Source: Hydrogenophaga sp. (GTDB taxonomy: Bacteria > Pseudomonadota > Gammaproteobacteria > Burkholderiales > Burkholderiaceae_C). From it: a stretch of 40,730 bases of DNA. This document shows positions 1-9,469 of this stretch, piece after piece. The stretch is from positions 1 through 40,730 of the forward strand of contig NZ_JAHCKK010000036.1 in assembly GCF_026125825.1 (NCBI RefSeq). Reading direction: 5' to 3'. A program made the translations under genes and the position numbers. The notes beneath the pieces were generated by a model. The model was given only the letters and a program-made list of their open reading frames with translations. It had not been told where the DNA came from and made no database searches. Every line of letters begins with the position of its first letter. The first letter of the stretch is position 1.

Positions 1-60
1 TCGCTCCGGAAGCTGCGTATTATGCCTCAACTCAGAAGGCATTTCCCTCTGATGGAGGGT
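1..60 (-). promoter_or_regulatory. Short non-coding end of window with a possible minus-strand -10 element
   Basis: This is the 60 bases downstream of lysC on the minus strand. Read on that strand, positions 24-19 spell CATAAT, a good -10 hexamer, about 18 bases before the window edge. A transcript would start near position 12 and leave the window. No convincing -35 is visible. A tRNA or small gene could lie just outside, but nothing inside the window proves it. Confidence 0.2.
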
Positions 61-1341
61 TCAACCGGCGATGGTGTCGGCCGTCTGGTCGAGATCGAAC
101 TCGCGGTGCAGCGAACGCACGGCCAGCTCCATGTACTTCTCGTCGATCACCACCGAGGTCTTGATCTCGGAAGTGGAAATCATCTGGATGTTGATGCCCT
201 CCACGCTCAGGCACTTGAACATGCGGCTGGCCACACCGACGTGGCTGCGCATGCCGATACCGACAATGCTCACCTTGCAGATGCGCGCATCGCCCACCAC
301 CTCGGCCGCACCCAGCGCCGGCACGACCTTGGTCTTGAGCAGGTCCAGAGTCTTCTGGAACTCATTGCGATGCACGGTGAAGCTGAAGTCGGTCTTGCCG
401 TCCTTGCTCAGGTTCTGGATGATCACATCGACTTCGATGTTGGCGTCGGCCACCGCGCCCAGGATCTGGTAGGCGATGCCAGGGGTGTCGGGCACGCCGA
501 GCACCGAAATCTTGGCTTCGTCGCGGTTGAAGGCAATGCCGGAAACGACGGCTTGTTCCATGTCTTCGTCTTCCTCAAAAGTGATCAGGGTGCCGGAGGC
601 GGCTTCTTCATTCAGGTCGATGTCCCAAGGCGTGAAGCTGGAGAGCACGCGCAGGGGCACCTTGTACTTGCCGGCGAATTCCACCGAACGGATCTGCAGC
701 ACCTTGCTGCCCATGCTGGCCATTTCCAGCATCTCCTCGAAGCTCACACGCTGAAGACGGCGCGCTTCGGGCACCACGCGCGGGTCGGTCGTGTACACGC
801 CGTCCACGTCGGTATAGATCAGGCACTCGGCCGCCTTGAGCGCCGCGGCCACGGCCACGGCCGAGGTGTCGCTGCCCCCACGACCCAGCGTCGTGATGTG
901 GCCTTCGGGGTCCACGCCCTGGAAGCCGGTGACGATGACCACCTTGCTGGCGGCCAGATCGGCGCGGATGCGCGCGTCGTCGATCGATTCGATGCGGGCC
1001 TTGGTGAAGGCGCTGTTGGTCTTGATCGGCACCTGCCAGCCGGCATAGCTCACCGAGCCGACGCCTTCTGCCTGCAGCGCGATCGCCAGCAGGGCCGACG
1101 AAGCCTGCTCACCCGTGGCGGCCAGCATGTCGAGTTCGCGGTTGTAGGCGCTGTCGGTCTTGCCCGGAGCCAGCTCCTTGGCCAGCCCCAGCAGGCGGTT
1201 GGTTTCGCCGCTCATGGCGCTGGGCACCACGACGAGCTGGTGGCCGGCACGGTGCCATTTGGCCACGCGTCGGGCCACATTGCGGATGCGCTCGGTCGAC
1301 CCCATGGAGGTGCCGCCGTACTTGTGAACTATCAAGGCCAT
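61..1341 (-). CDS. lysC: Aspartate kinase
   Basis: LysC phosphorylates L-aspartate to aspartyl phosphate, the first step towards lysine, methionine and threonine, in the cytoplasm. The protein starts [15 protein letters not shown], with the family's N-terminal KYGGTS nucleotide-binding motif. It also carries the kinase signature [14 protein letters not shown], and two C-terminal ACT domains (about residues 265-426) that normally mediate feedback inhibition by lysine and threonine. At 426 residues it has the usual length for a monofunctional class I aspartokinase. The reading frame stays open upstream to 1779, but that extension lies over tilS and looks like noise, so the ATG at 1341 is chosen. 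No clear Shine-Dalgarno is visible. It lies 92 bases downstream of tilS on the same strand. Confidence 0.96.
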   Translation of the reverse strand: MALIVHKYGGTSMGSTERIRNVARRVAKWHRAGHQLVVVPSAMSGETNRLLGLAKELAPGKTDSAYNRELDMLAATGEQASSALLAIALQAEGVGSVSYAGWQVPIKTNSAFTKARIESIDDARIRADLAASKVVIVTGFQGVDPEGHITTLGRGGSDTSAVAVAAALKAAECLIYTDVDGVYTTDPRVVPEARRLQRVSFEEMLEMASMGSKVLQIRSVEFAGKYKVPLRVLSSFTPWDIDLNEEAASGTLITFEEDEDMEQAVVSGIAFNRDEAKISVLGVPDTPGIAYQILGAVADANIEVDVIIQNLSKDGKTDFSFTVHRNEFQKTLDLLKTKVVPALGAAEVVGDARICKVSIVGIGMRSHVGVASRMFKCLSVEGINIQMISTSEIKTSVVIDEKYMELAVRSLHREFDLDQTADTIAG

Positions 1342-1433
1342 CGGGAGGGATTGGATTGGGTTGATTGCGGCCGCGCAACCAGTATTCCACGCGGCATGCC
1401 AGGCCCCAAGGGGCCGCTCAGGGCAACCGGGAA

Positions 1434-2414
1434 TTATATCGGTGCCACGAATCGCAGAACCCCGCCCTCGCGCATGACCTGGCCGCCAGCCACCTTGAGG
1501 CGGATCCCGTGGCCACGCGTGGTGCAGGCCGCGATCTGATCGAGCAGTTCGTCGAGCTGCGCCGCGCTTGCCGCCACATTTGCCTCGGCTCGCAGCCAGT
1601 GGCGCAGCACGTTGGCCTGGCGGTCGCGAGAGAGCGACTGCAGCCGCATGATCGCGGGCGGCACGCCCACGTGGGAGAGATCGATGCGGGCCAGTTCGTC
1701 GAGCAGCCGCTGCGCCTGCGCGGCGTGGGCGGCGCTGCGTGCCAGCATGGGCCGAAAGCCGGGGAAGCAGGCCTCCCATGCGGGCATCAGCAGCGCACGG
1801 ATGCGGTTGCGCGTGTAGCGCTGGTCGGCGTTGCTGGGGTCGTCCACAAAAGGGTGGCCCGCGCCCGCCAGCCAGGCTCGCAAGGCCGAGGACGACACAT
1901 CGAGCAGAGGCCGGCCAAACACCTGGCCATGGCGCTCGAAGCGCTCGGCCATGGCGGCCAGCCCAGGCAGGCCGGCCCCCCGGCTGAGCGCGAGCAGGAC
2001 CGTCTCGGCCTGGTCGTCCGCATGCTGGCCCAGCAGCACACAGGCGGCACCGACCTCGTCTGCCATGCGTGCCAGGGCGGTGTAGCGGGCCTGGCGGGCG
2101 GCGTCTTCCGGGCTTTCACCCTGCGCCGGGGCGGCCTGCACACGCTCGACGCGCAACGCGATCGCGTGCAGCGCGCAGATGGCCTGGGCTTGGTCCTGGA
2201 ATTCGTCTGCCGCCGCCTGCAAACCGTGATTCACGTGCAAGGCGATCACCTGGCCCGGCCAGCGCCGTTGCGCAGCAAGCAGCAAGGCGGTGGAATCGGC
2301 ACCGGCGCTGAAGGCGACCGCCATGGGCCCGGCCGGGTTCATAAAACCCCGGCGCTCACACCACGCGGCCAACGCCCGTTCGCAGGGGTTGGCCGGGGTT
2401 GGCGAGGCATTCAC
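1434..2414 (-). CDS. tilS: tRNA(Ile)-lysidine synthetase TilS
   Basis: TilS attaches lysine to C34 of the tRNA(Ile) CAU anticodon, so that it reads AUA. The N-terminal PP-loop ATPase motif is visible as FSAGADSTALL near residue 35; the usual form is SGGxDS, so the second glycine is replaced by alanine here. It is followed by LHVNHGL, and later by GQHADDQAETVL. At 326 residues it is shorter than the E. coli enzyme (about 430). The missing part is the far C-terminal domain, which is often reduced in betaproteobacteria. The start is a GTG one base after the accA stop, implying translational coupling with accA. An ATG at 2410 is in another frame and cannot be the start. Confidence 0.93.
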   Translation of the reverse strand: MNASPTPANPCERALAAWCERRGFMNPAGPMAVAFSAGADSTALLLAAQRRWPGQVIALHVNHGLQAAADEFQDQAQAICALHAIALRVERVQAAPAQGESPEDAARQARYTALARMADEVGAACVLLGQHADDQAETVLLALSRGAGLPGLAAMAERFERHGQVFGRPLLDVSSSALRAWLAGAGHPFVDDPSNADQRYTRNRIRALLMPAWEACFPGFRPMLARSAAHAAQAQRLLDELARIDLSHVGVPPAIMRLQSLSRDRQANVLRHWLRAEANVAASAAQLDELLDQIAACTTRGHGIRLKVAGGQVMREGGVLRFVAPI

Positions 2415-2415
2415 C

Positions 2416-3402
2416 TCAGCGCTTGTCCTTGCTCTCGGCCTTGGTGTCGGTGAAGCGGCCGTAACTGTTGAGGCGCGCGTAGCGCCGATCGAGCAGTTCC
2501 TTGGGCTTGAGGTCCGTCACCTGGCGCCAGGCATCGCCCAGGGCGCGCTTGAGGAAGGCGGCCATCTGCTTGTGATCGCGGTGCGCGCCACCCACGGGCT
2601 CGTTGACGATCTTGTCCACCAAGCCCAGCGCCTTGAGGCGGTGCGCGGTGATGCCCAGGGCATCGGCGGCATCGCTGGCGCGGTCGCTGGTCTTCCAGAG
2701 AATGGAGGCGCAGCCTTCGGGGCTGATGACCGAGTACACGGAGTACTGCAGCATGAGCACCTGGTCGGCCACCGAAATGGCCAGCGCGCCACCCGAGCCG
2801 CCTTCTCCGATGATGGTGGAGATGATGGGCACCTCGAGTTGCGCCATCTCGAAGATATTGCGGCCGATGGCTTCGGATTGACCGCGCTCTTCGGCATCGA
2901 TGCCAGGGTAGGCACCAGGGGTGTCCACGAAGGTGAAGACCGGCAGCTTGAACTTCTCGGCCAGCTTCATCAGGCGCAGTGCCTTGCGGTAGCCCTCGGG
3001 CTTGGTCATGCCGAAGTTGCGCAGGCCGCGCTCTTTCGTGTCGCGCCCCTTCTGGTGACCAAGCACCATGCAGGGCTGGCCATTGAATCGGGCCAGGCCG
3101 CCCACGATGCTCAGGTCATCCGAGAAGTGCCGGTCGCCATGCAGCTCCTGGAAGTGCGTGAAGATTTCTCGCACGTAATCCAGCGTGTAGGGGCGGTCGG
3201 CGTGGCGGGCGATCTTGGTGATCTGCCACGGCGTGAGGTTGCTGTAGATGTCCTTGGTGAGCTGCAGGCTCTTGCCAGCAAGCTGTTCAATCTCTTCGGA
3301 GATGTCTACCGCGGATTCGGTCTGCACATAGCGCAGTTCTTCGATCTTGGTTTCGAGCTCGGCGATCGGTTGCTCGAAATCGAGAAAATTCTTTTTGGCC
3401 AA
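2416..3402 (-). CDS. accA: Acetyl-CoA carboxylase carboxyltransferase subunit alpha
   Basis: AccA, with AccD, transfers the carboxyl group from biotin to acetyl-CoA to make malonyl-CoA for fatty-acid synthesis. The protein begins [16 protein letters not shown], the typical family N-terminus, and carries the crotonase-fold core with [14 protein letters not shown] and [14 protein letters not shown]. From the chosen start it is 328 residues, close to the family length. The start codon is TTG at 3402: the frame runs on to 3615, but only residues from here match the family, and an AAAGGAG ribosome site (3415-3409) sits 6 bases before this TTG. It overlaps nothing upstream and is followed one base later by tilS. 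Confidence 0.96.
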   Translation of the reverse strand: MAKKNFLDFEQPIAELETKIEELRYVQTESAVDISEEIEQLAGKSLQLTKDIYSNLTPWQITKIARHADRPYTLDYVREIFTHFQELHGDRHFSDDLSIVGGLARFNGQPCMVLGHQKGRDTKERGLRNFGMTKPEGYRKALRLMKLAEKFKLPVFTFVDTPGAYPGIDAEERGQSEAIGRNIFEMAQLEVPIISTIIGEGGSGGALAISVADQVLMLQYSVYSVISPEGCASILWKTSDRASDAADALGITAHRLKALGLVDKIVNEPVGGAHRDHKQMAAFLKRALGDAWRQVTDLKPKELLDRRYARLNSYGRFTDTKAESKDKR

Positions 3403-3408
3403 GGTGTG

Positions 3409-3415
3409 CTCCTTT
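3409..3415 (-). promoter_or_regulatory. Ribosome binding site deciding the accA TTG start
   Basis: The minus strand reads AAAGGAG here, 6 bases before the TTG at 3402. It is the best Shine-Dalgarno among the minus-strand genes of this region and settles the non-ATG start. Confidence 0.75.
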
Positions 3416-3454
3416 GGTCTTGTTTGCCACGACGTCCCGGCGAAGCCGGCGCGC

Positions 3455-4108
3455 TCAGTAACTGACCGGCAGCGGATCGAGCGACCGCCAAATATACCAA
3501 GTTGCCACGCTGCAGAACGGCGCCCAGGAGTTTGCAACCTCCCGAATCTCGCTTCTGCTGACGGGCTCACCCGAAAAATACGCCCGGCTGATGCCATTTT
3601 GCAAGCCAAGGTCATCCAGGGGTAGTACGTTGGGCCGCATCAAATGGAAGATCAGGAACATCTCGGCCGTCCATCGGCCAATGCCGCGGATCGCCACCAG
3701 CTCGGCAATGATGGCCTCGTCGTCCATCTCGGCCCACTGGCTGACGTGGACCTGGTCGTTGGCGAAATGCAGGGCCAGGTCCACCAGGTACTCGACCTTG
3801 CGCGCCGACAAGCCAGCTGCGCGCATGTCGTCCACCTTCAGCTTGAGCACCTGAGCCGGCACCATCTTCCTGGGCAACTGCTCGAACCGGTCCCAGACCG
3901 ACTGGGCCGCCTTGACCGAGATCTGCTGGCCGACGATGCTGCGCGCCAGCGTCACGAAGGCATCGCCCCGCGACTGCAGACAGGCACTGCCATGCTGGGG
4001 AATGAGCTTCTTCATCACCCGATCGCGCTTCATGAGATGCCGGCAGGCATCCACCCAATAGCCGGGCGCCTCGGGGTTGACCTCGGGCACGACAACGGAG
4101 GTGGCCAT
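3455..4108 (-). CDS. DNA-3-methyladenine glycosylase II (AlkA-type, HhH-GPD)
   Basis: This base-excision repair enzyme removes alkylated purines such as 3-methyladenine from DNA. The 217-residue protein has the HhH-GPD fold. The helix-hairpin-helix is [14 protein letters not shown] (about residues 137-150), followed by the catalytic aspartate D166 in LPLDDLGLQ, as in AlkA. It lacks the N-terminal beta domain of E. coli AlkA, as do many short bacterial and yeast MAG-like homologues. The ATG at 4108 shares its A with the cysS TGA stop (TGATG), and GGGAG precedes it by about 10 bases. A TTG five codons upstream is possible but less likely. I cannot tell the exact substrate range from sequence. 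Confidence 0.9.
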   Translation of the reverse strand: MATSVVVPEVNPEAPGYWVDACRHLMKRDRVMKKLIPQHGSACLQSRGDAFVTLARSIVGQQISVKAAQSVWDRFEQLPRKMVPAQVLKLKVDDMRAAGLSARKVEYLVDLALHFANDQVHVSQWAEMDDEAIIAELVAIRGIGRWTAEMFLIFHLMRPNVLPLDDLGLQNGISRAYFSGEPVSRSEIREVANSWAPFCSVATWYIWRSLDPLPVSY

Positions 4109-5493
4109 CAATTGCGCTCCCAAGTGGTTCCAGCGGGGCCGTCTTTGAGCACGATGCCTTGTTCGAGCAACTGCTGCCGGATGCGATCGGCCCCTGCGAA
4201 ATCCCGGGCTTGCTTGGCCGCGCTGCGCTGCGCGATCAGATCGAGAATCGCCGCCTCGTCCAGCCCGCCTTCGGCCCCGCCACCCTGCAGGTAGGTGGCA
4301 GGATCGGCCTGCAGGAGGCCGAGCGTGCCGCCCAGGGCGCGCAACAGGCTGGCCAGCTCGGCGTCCTTGCTGCGGTTGACTTCACCCGCCAGGTCGAACA
4401 ACACGGCCATGGCCTCAGGCGTGCCGAAGTCCTCGTCCATGGCAGCGCGAAAGCGCTGGGCGTAAGGTTGGCGCCAGTCGATCGCCCTCGACGCGGCTGG
4501 CGGTACGTGCGACAGCGCGGTGTAGAGGCGCTTGAGCGCGCCACGCGCGTCGTCCAGGTGGGCATCGCTGTAGTTCAAGGCGCTGCGGTAGTGCGCGCGC
4601 AGGATGAAGAAGCGCACGGTCTCGGGGTCGTACTTCGCCAGCACTTCGCGGATGGTGAAGAAGTTGCCGAGGCTCTTGGACATCTTCTCGTTGTCCACCC
4701 GCACGAAGCCGTTGTGCACCCAGAAGCGTGCCAGCGGTTTGCCGCTGGCGCCTTCGCTCTGCGCAATCTCGTTTTCGTGGTGCGGGAACTGCAGGTCGGC
4801 ACCGCCCCCATGGATGTCGAAGGTCTCGCCCAGGGTGCTGCAGCTCATGGCGGAGCACTCGATGTGCCAGCCCGGCCGGCCCGCCCCGTAAGCGCTGTCC
4901 CAGCGGGCTTCAGCGGGCTCGTCGGGCTTGGCCGATTTCCAGAGAACAAAGTCCAGCGGATCGTTCTTGTCGCCGGCCACCGCAACGCGCTCGCCCGCGC
5001 GAAGGTCATCGAGCGACTTGCCGGAGAGCTTGCCGTAGCCGGGGAACTTGCGCACCGCGTAGTTCACGTCGCCATTGTCGGCCTGGTACGCCAGGCCCTT
5101 GCGCTGGAGGGTGTCGATCAGCGAGAGCATCTGCGGCACGTACTCGGTGGCCCGGGGCTCGAGGCTTGGGGGTTCGATGCCGAGCGCGCCAATGTCCTGG
5201 TGCATGGCGGCGGTCATCTCGTCGGTCAGGGCGCGCAGCGTGATGCCGCGCTCAAGCGCGCGCTTGATGATCTTGTCGTCGATGTCGGTGATGTTGCGCA
5301 CGTAGGTGACGCGCATGCCGCTGACCTTGAGCCAGCGCTGCACCACGTCGAAGGCCATCATCATGCGGGCATGGCCGATGTGGCAGAGATCGTAGATCGT
5401 CATGCCGCAGACGTACATGCGCACGTGCCCAGGCTCGATGGGCTGGAAGTCCTCCAGTCGGCGCGACAAGGTGTTGTAGATTTTCAGGGTCAT
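4108..5493 (-). CDS. cysS: Cysteinyl-tRNA synthetase
   Basis: CysS charges tRNA(Cys) with cysteine. It is a class I synthetase of 461 residues, the normal length. The HIGH motif appears as CHIGHARM, and the KMSKS motif as [11 protein letters not shown]. The zinc ligands are seen in [15 protein letters not shown] and [11 protein letters not shown]. The chosen start is [12 protein letters not shown] at 5493; the frame is open to 5700, but that extra sequence has no family match. The upstream region (5494-5835) is a divergent promoter region shared with the TPR gene. The stop overlaps the start of the alkA-type gene, so the two are probably co-transcribed. Confidence 0.97.
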   Translation of the reverse strand: MTLKIYNTLSRRLEDFQPIEPGHVRMYVCGMTIYDLCHIGHARMMMAFDVVQRWLKVSGMRVTYVRNITDIDDKIIKRALERGITLRALTDEMTAAMHQDIGALGIEPPSLEPRATEYVPQMLSLIDTLQRKGLAYQADNGDVNYAVRKFPGYGKLSGKSLDDLRAGERVAVAGDKNDPLDFVLWKSAKPDEPAEARWDSAYGAGRPGWHIECSAMSCSTLGETFDIHGGGADLQFPHHENEIAQSEGASGKPLARFWVHNGFVRVDNEKMSKSLGNFFTIREVLAKYDPETVRFFILRAHYRSALNYSDAHLDDARGALKRLYTALSHVPPAASRAIDWRQPYAQRFRAAMDEDFGTPEAMAVLFDLAGEVNRSKDAELASLLRALGGTLGLLQADPATYLQGGGAEGGLDEAAILDLIAQRSAAKQARDFAGADRIRQQLLEQGIVLKDGPAGTTWERN

Positions 5494-5835
5494 GGAACGG
5501 GAGCGGGAACGGAATTCCGGATGGCAGTCGGAGGGTGGAGAGCGAGGCATCCACAGGCCGGGCGTGGCACCATCCGAAGAGCGGGCCCGTCGGCGTTCCA
5601 TGCGGTCTGGCGCAACCGTCGGAACGGGACCCCTCAGATACAATCCATCGGATGTCAGTATATCCAGCCCGGTGACGCTCGACAGCACGCCGCCGGGCAT
5701 CCGATCAACGTGTCACTGGCCCCTTCATGAGAGGGAGCACAGGTTTGTTTTCGAGGTGCCATGTCTCGCCACGTTCCGTCACACAGCCACCCCAGCGGCC
5801 CATCCTCTTCCCCCACCACCAGAAACGGCTTTTCC
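5494..5835. promoter_or_regulatory. Divergent intergenic region cysS / TPR gene
   Basis: This is 342 bases without a gene between two divergent genes. On the minus strand, TATACT (5662-5657) with CTGTCG 17 bases before it (5685-5680) is a plausible cysS promoter. On the plus strand, TACAAT (5639-5644) is a plausible -10 for the TPR gene, but its -35 is poor. No convincing open reading frame or terminator is seen. Confidence 0.35.
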
Positions 5836-6847
5836 ATGCGACTGCGCCAACTGGCCCTTGTGGCCCTGACCGCCGCCAGCCTCGGCAGCCCGCTGGCCTG
5901 GGCGCAAGGCGATGAGTACTCCGAGGTGAACCGCCTGGTGCGCGCCGGCCAGCTCAGCGAGGCCATGGTCAAGGTGGATCAGTACCTGGTGGGAAAGCCC
6001 CGTGACCCGCAGATGCGTTTCCTCAAGGGGGTGATCCAGACGGAAAGTGGCAAGTCAGCCGACGCCATCGCCACCTTCGCCAAGCTCACCGAAGACTACC
6101 CCGAGCTGCCCGAGCCCTACAACAACCTGGCCGTGCTCTACGCAGGCCAGAGCCAGTTTGACAAAGCACGCGCCGCGCTCGAGATGGCCATCCGCACCAA
6201 CCCGAGCTACGCCACGGCGCATGAGAACCTGGGCGACGTCTACGCCAAGCTGGCCAGCCAGGCCTACAGCAAGGCCTTGCAGCTTGACGCCAACAACCCA
6301 GGTGTGGCGCCCAAGCTGAGCCTGATCCGCAACCTGTTCGCAGCCGAAGCGCGTGGCTCCCGCCCGGCTGCCACGGTCGCCGCCGCGCCAGCGGCCAGCG
6401 CACCAGCACCTGCGGCGCCTGTGGCCGCACCGTCCGCCGCGAAGCCACCCATCGCGGCTGCGCCTGCCCCTGCAGCACCCGCTGCGCCGGCGCCGGCGCC
6501 GGCGCCGCCGAAATGCGGACGTGGAGGCTGCCGTGACCGCGTGGGCCAAAGCCTGGTCCTCGAAGAACGTGTCGGCCTACCTGGGCGCCTACGGTCCGGG
6601 ATTCACGCCACCCGGCGGCCAGTCGCGGGCCGCCTGGGAGGCCGAGCGCCGCTCGCGCATCGAGCCCCGCTCGCGCATTGGCGTGGGCATCAACGACCTC
6701 AACGTCACCGTCAACGGCGATCGCGCCTCGGCGCGCTTCCGCCAGGACTACACCTCGGACAACCTGAACGTCACCAGCCGCAAGACGCTGGATCTGGTCA
6801 AGACCGGCAATCGTTGGCTGATCGTTCGGGAATCCACGGGTTCCTGA
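5836..6847 (+). pseudogene. TPR-repeat exported protein with NTF2-like C-terminus, interrupted by a one-base frameshift
   Basis: The start at 5836 gives a clear signal peptide (MRLRQLALVALTAASLGS, cleaved near AWAQ), then tetratricopeptide repeats over about residues 25-165. An Ala/Pro-rich linker ends in a (GCGCCG)x4 repeat at 6484-6507. After the linker the frame is wrong: the continuation NADVEAAVTAWAKAWSSKN, an NTF2-like (SnoaL/Cds6-type) domain ending GNRWLIVRESTGS, lies one base over. The whole stretch is 1012 bases, a multiple of three plus one. Removing one A from the AAA at 6511-6513 restores PPNADVEAAV exactly. The intact stop (6845-6847) overlaps the next ATG as TGATG, which supports the C-terminal part as the true end. 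Sequencing error or a recent real mutation are equally possible. As given, the first frame runs without a stop into the L,D-transpeptidase. Confidence 0.8.
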
Positions 6848-8328
6848 TGGTCAGTCGGCGGTTCGCGCAACGAGGCCATGCCAGCCTCACGACCGAGCTG
6901 CTCAAGCCGGGGCCCTACAACGCTCATCGTGTGACACCGAGAAACCGGGCGCTGGCGGCCGTCATGGCCGTGGCCGTGCTCGCCCTGCTGGCCTTGTCGA
7001 TGCACAAGCGCCAGGCCCCCGACACCACGAGCCTCACCGAGCCCCTCAAGGAAGCCCCTGCGGTCACCCTGATCAACAGCGCCCTCAGCAAGGTGCAGGA
7101 TGCGATGCAGGGCACGGCCAACCCGCCCCCTTCCGGCCTCACGCCCGTGAGCCTCACAGGCGAACAGCTGCAGCAGGTCAAGCCGCTGATGGGCCGTGCC
7201 GAAGCCCGTCTGATCGAGATCTACCAGCTCATCGGGAACGCGCAGCACCGGGAGGCGCTGAAACAGGCCGAGAGCCTGGTGCGAGACCACCCCAATTTTC
7301 AGTTGGCCCATCTCGTGCACGGCGACCTGCTCAGCCAGCAGGCACGCCCGGTGCGCCGGCTTGGCGATGTGCCTGACACCCAGGCCCTGGCCGCGTCGGC
7401 GCAGCTTGCGGCTCTGCGCGAGGAATCGCGCCGCCGGCTGCTGGCACTGACGGAGCGCCCGCCTGAAGGCGCCGTGCCAGCCCAGTTCCTGACCCTGGCC
7501 CCCCAGAGCCGCCATGCGATCGCAATCGACGCATCGCGCTCTCGCCTCTACCTGTTCGAGAACCTCAACTCGGCCCGAGGCACCCCCGAACCCGATCGCG
7601 CACCGCGCCTGAAGCTGCTGGGCGATTTCTACATTTCCGTTGGTCTCTCCGGCATCGAAAAGGCCGTCGAGGGCGACAAGCGCACCCCCCTGGGCGTCTA
7701 CTACATCACCAGCACGCTCAACCCGGCCGACCTGCCCGACCTGTATGGCGTGGGTGCCCTGCCGATCAACTACCCCAACGCGCTCGACTTGCAACGCGGG
7801 AAGACCGGCAGCGGCATCTGGCTGCATGGAACGCCCAGTGAGCAGTTCGTGCGCGCACCTCAAGCCTCGGACGGCTGCGTCGTGCTGTCCAATCCGGACT
7901 TGCAGCGCGTGCTGGGCACCGTTCAGATCCGAACCACGCCGGTGGTGATCGCGCCCACCCTGCAATGGGTGCAGCCCGACGCGCTGGCGGGCGATCGCGC
8001 GCAGTTCGAGGCCGTGCTGGAAGCCTGGCGGCAGACCCGCAGCGCGGGCCGACTCGCCGAACTCAAAGCGTTTTATTCCAGCCGGTTCATGAACCAAGGC
8101 CGTGATCTGGCCCAATGGTGGCCGCGCGTTGAAAGCGAGTTGCGCACCAACGGCTCCCGCGAGCTGCAGATGAAAGACCTGTCGGTGCTGCGATGGCGCG
8201 ATCAGGAGGACACCATGGTGGTCACCTTCGGCGAGGTGGCCGCGGGTCAAAGCCGGGGGGTGACCAAACGCCAGTACTGGGTTCGCGAGCAAGACCGCTG
8301 GACCATCTTTTTTGAAGGAACCATCTGA
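6847..8328 (+). CDS. L,D-transpeptidase (YkuD) with C-terminal NTF2-like domain
   Basis: This enzyme type forms 3-3 cross-links in peptidoglycan or attaches proteins to it, in the periplasm. The 493-residue protein has one N-terminal membrane segment or uncleaved signal anchor (about 34-52). It has a helical region around 100-190 and then the YkuD domain (about 220-370). The catalytic motif is complete: H327 in WLHGTPS and C344 in SDGCVVLSN. The last ~110 residues form an NTF2-like domain of the kind seen in Cds6-type transpeptidases. The ATG overlaps the stop of the TPR gene (TGATG), and its own stop overlaps ppiA, so these genes form an operon. An 855-codon frame starting at 5761 merges it with the TPR protein only because of the upstream frameshift. 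Confidence 0.9.
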   Translation: MVSRRFAQRGHASLTTELLKPGPYNAHRVTPRNRALAAVMAVAVLALLALSMHKRQAPDTTSLTEPLKEAPAVTLINSALSKVQDAMQGTANPPPSGLTPVSLTGEQLQQVKPLMGRAEARLIEIYQLIGNAQHREALKQAESLVRDHPNFQLAHLVHGDLLSQQARPVRRLGDVPDTQALAASAQLAALREESRRRLLALTERPPEGAVPAQFLTLAPQSRHAIAIDASRSRLYLFENLNSARGTPEPDRAPRLKLLGDFYISVGLSGIEKAVEGDKRTPLGVYYITSTLNPADLPDLYGVGALPINYPNALDLQRGKTGSGIWLHGTPSEQFVRAPQASDGCVVLSNPDLQRVLGTVQIRTTPVVIAPTLQWVQPDALAGDRAQFEAVLEAWRQTRSAGRLAELKAFYSSRFMNQGRDLAQWWPRVESELRTNGSRELQMKDLSVLRWRDQEDTMVVTFGEVAAGQSRGVTKRQYWVREQDRWTIFFEGTI

Positions 8329-8930
8329 TGACACTGTCTTCCATGCCCATGCGCCGCCGCGCTGCCCTGTGGATCGCGGCCCTGGCCACCGGCGCCGCCC
8401 TGCTGCCCGCGGCCGCCCATGCCCAGGCCAACACCTCGCCCCGCGTCAAACTCGCCACGTCGCAAGGCGACATCGTGGTCGAGCTGTACCCCGAGAAGGC
8501 TCCGAAGACGGTGGAGAACTTCCTGCAATACGTGCGCGATCAGCATTACGACGGCACCGTGTTCCATCGTGTGATGAGCAACTTCATGATCCAGGGCGGT
8601 GGCTTCACACCCGACCTGCAGCAAAAGCCGACCAAGGCGCCGATTCCCCTGGAAGCCACCAACGGCCTGAAGAACGACCGCGGCGCCATTGCAATGGCCA
8701 GAACCTCCAACCCCAACTCGGCCACGTCGCAGTTCTTCATCAACACCGTGAACAACCCGAGCCTGAATGCCCCCAACCCCGACGGCTACGGTTACACCGT
8801 CTTCGGAAAGGTCGTGGCGGGCATGGATGTCGTGGACAAGATCCGCGCCGTGCCCGTGGGCGACCAGGGCATGCACCAGAACGTCCCCAAGACACCCATC
8901 ACCATCCTCAAAGCCACCCTGGAGAAATGA
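8328..8930 (+). CDS. ppiA: Periplasmic peptidyl-prolyl cis-trans isomerase A (cyclophilin)
   Basis: This is a cyclophilin that isomerises proline peptide bonds in exported proteins. The N-terminus, [20 protein letters not shown] with cleavage near AAAHAQA, is a signal peptide, so it acts in the periplasm. Core motifs are [15 protein letters not shown], the active-site arginine in [12 protein letters not shown], and [14 protein letters not shown]. It is 200 residues long, of which about 165 are the cyclophilin domain. The ATG overlaps the transpeptidase stop (TGATG). ppiB follows almost immediately and resembles it closely over the whole domain, which suggests an old tandem duplication with one copy keeping the export signal. 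Confidence 0.94.
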   Translation: MTLSSMPMRRRAALWIAALATGAALLPAAAHAQANTSPRVKLATSQGDIVVELYPEKAPKTVENFLQYVRDQHYDGTVFHRVMSNFMIQGGGFTPDLQQKPTKAPIPLEATNGLKNDRGAIAMARTSNPNSATSQFFINTVNNPSLNAPNPDGYGYTVFGKVVAGMDVVDKIRAVPVGDQGMHQNVPKTPITILKATLEK

Positions 8931-8932
8931 CC

Positions 8933-9439
8933 ATGGCCAACCCCCAAGTCGAATTGCACATCGCCGGATATGGCGTCATCACACTGGAACTCGACGCTGA
9001 AAAAGCGCCGCTGTCCACCAGCAACTTCCTGGCCTATGTGAACAAGGGCCACTACAACAACACCGTGTTTCACCGCGTCATTCCCGGATTCATGGTCCAA
9101 GGCGGCGGCTTCGAGCCCGGCATGACCCAGAAGCCCACCGACGCCCCCATTTCCAACGAGGCCAACAACGGCTTGAAGAACGACACCTACACCGTGGCCA
9201 TGGCGCGCACCAGCGACCCGCACTCGGCAACCGCGCAGTTCTTCATCAACGTGTCGAACAACGGGTTCCTCAATCACACCGCGCCCAGCGCACAGGGCTG
9301 GGGCTACGCGGTGTTCGGCAAGGTGGTCTCGGGCAGCGACATCGTGAAGAAGATCGAGGGCACGCCCACCGGCCGCAAGGGCTTCCACGACGACGTGCCC
9401 AAGGAAGACGTCGTGATCGAAAAGGCCGTCGCGATCTGA
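8933..9439 (+). CDS. ppiB: Cytoplasmic peptidyl-prolyl cis-trans isomerase B (cyclophilin)
   Basis: A 168-residue cyclophilin without a signal peptide, starting [14 protein letters not shown], and therefore cytoplasmic. It has [15 protein letters not shown], the ATAQFFIN motif, and [17 protein letters not shown]. The frame also offers an ATG at 8927 that overlaps the ppiA stop (ATGA). The ATG at 8933 is preferred because GGAG (8921-8924) lies 8 bases before it, against only 2 bases for the earlier one. Between it and lpxH are 30 bases with a small hairpin. Confidence 0.95.
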   Translation: MANPQVELHIAGYGVITLELDAEKAPLSTSNFLAYVNKGHYNNTVFHRVIPGFMVQGGGFEPGMTQKPTDAPISNEANNGLKNDTYTVAMARTSDPHSATAQFFINVSNNGFLNHTAPSAQGWGYAVFGKVVSGSDIVKKIEGTPTGRKGFHDDVPKEDVVIEKAVAI

Positions 9440-9443
9440 TTGC

Positions 9444-9463
9444 CAGGGGCCGCAACGCCCCTG
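9444..9463 (+). terminator. Hairpin between ppiB and lpxH (weak terminator or attenuator)
   Basis: CAGGGGC (9444-9450) and GCCCCTG (9457-9463) form a perfect 7-bp stem with a 6-base loop, directly after the ppiB stop. The following bases (CTTTGC) are only mildly T-rich. It may reduce read-through, or hide the lpxH ribosome site, rather than end transcription fully. Confidence 0.4.
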
Positions 9464-9469
9464 CTTTGC

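Noticed and set aside
1-60. tRNA-Ser gene at the left edge
   Set aside because: The minus strand ends in GGAGCGA, which could be the start of an acceptor stem, but the rest lies outside the window.
22-1539. Long plus-strand frame of 505 codons opposite lysC
   Set aside because: It is the antisense shadow of lysC: His/Gly/Ala/Arg-rich, with no family match, while the minus strand shows all aspartokinase motifs.
4159-5730. 523-codon plus-strand frame opposite cysS
   Set aside because: Antisense shadow caused by high GC; the minus strand has HIGH and KMSKS motifs.
6353-6549. Arg-rich repeat protein in the second frame
   Set aside because: It is the Ala/Pro linker of the TPR protein read in the wrong frame; only its downstream part (from about 6514) is real coding sequence.
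5761-8328. A single 855-residue TPR-transpeptidase fusion gene
   Set aside because: The middle part (encoded by about 6514-6846) is Arg-rich noise, whereas the neighbouring frame gives a proper NTF2-like domain and a TGATG junction. I treat it as two genes and a frameshift, but record the fusion as a finding.
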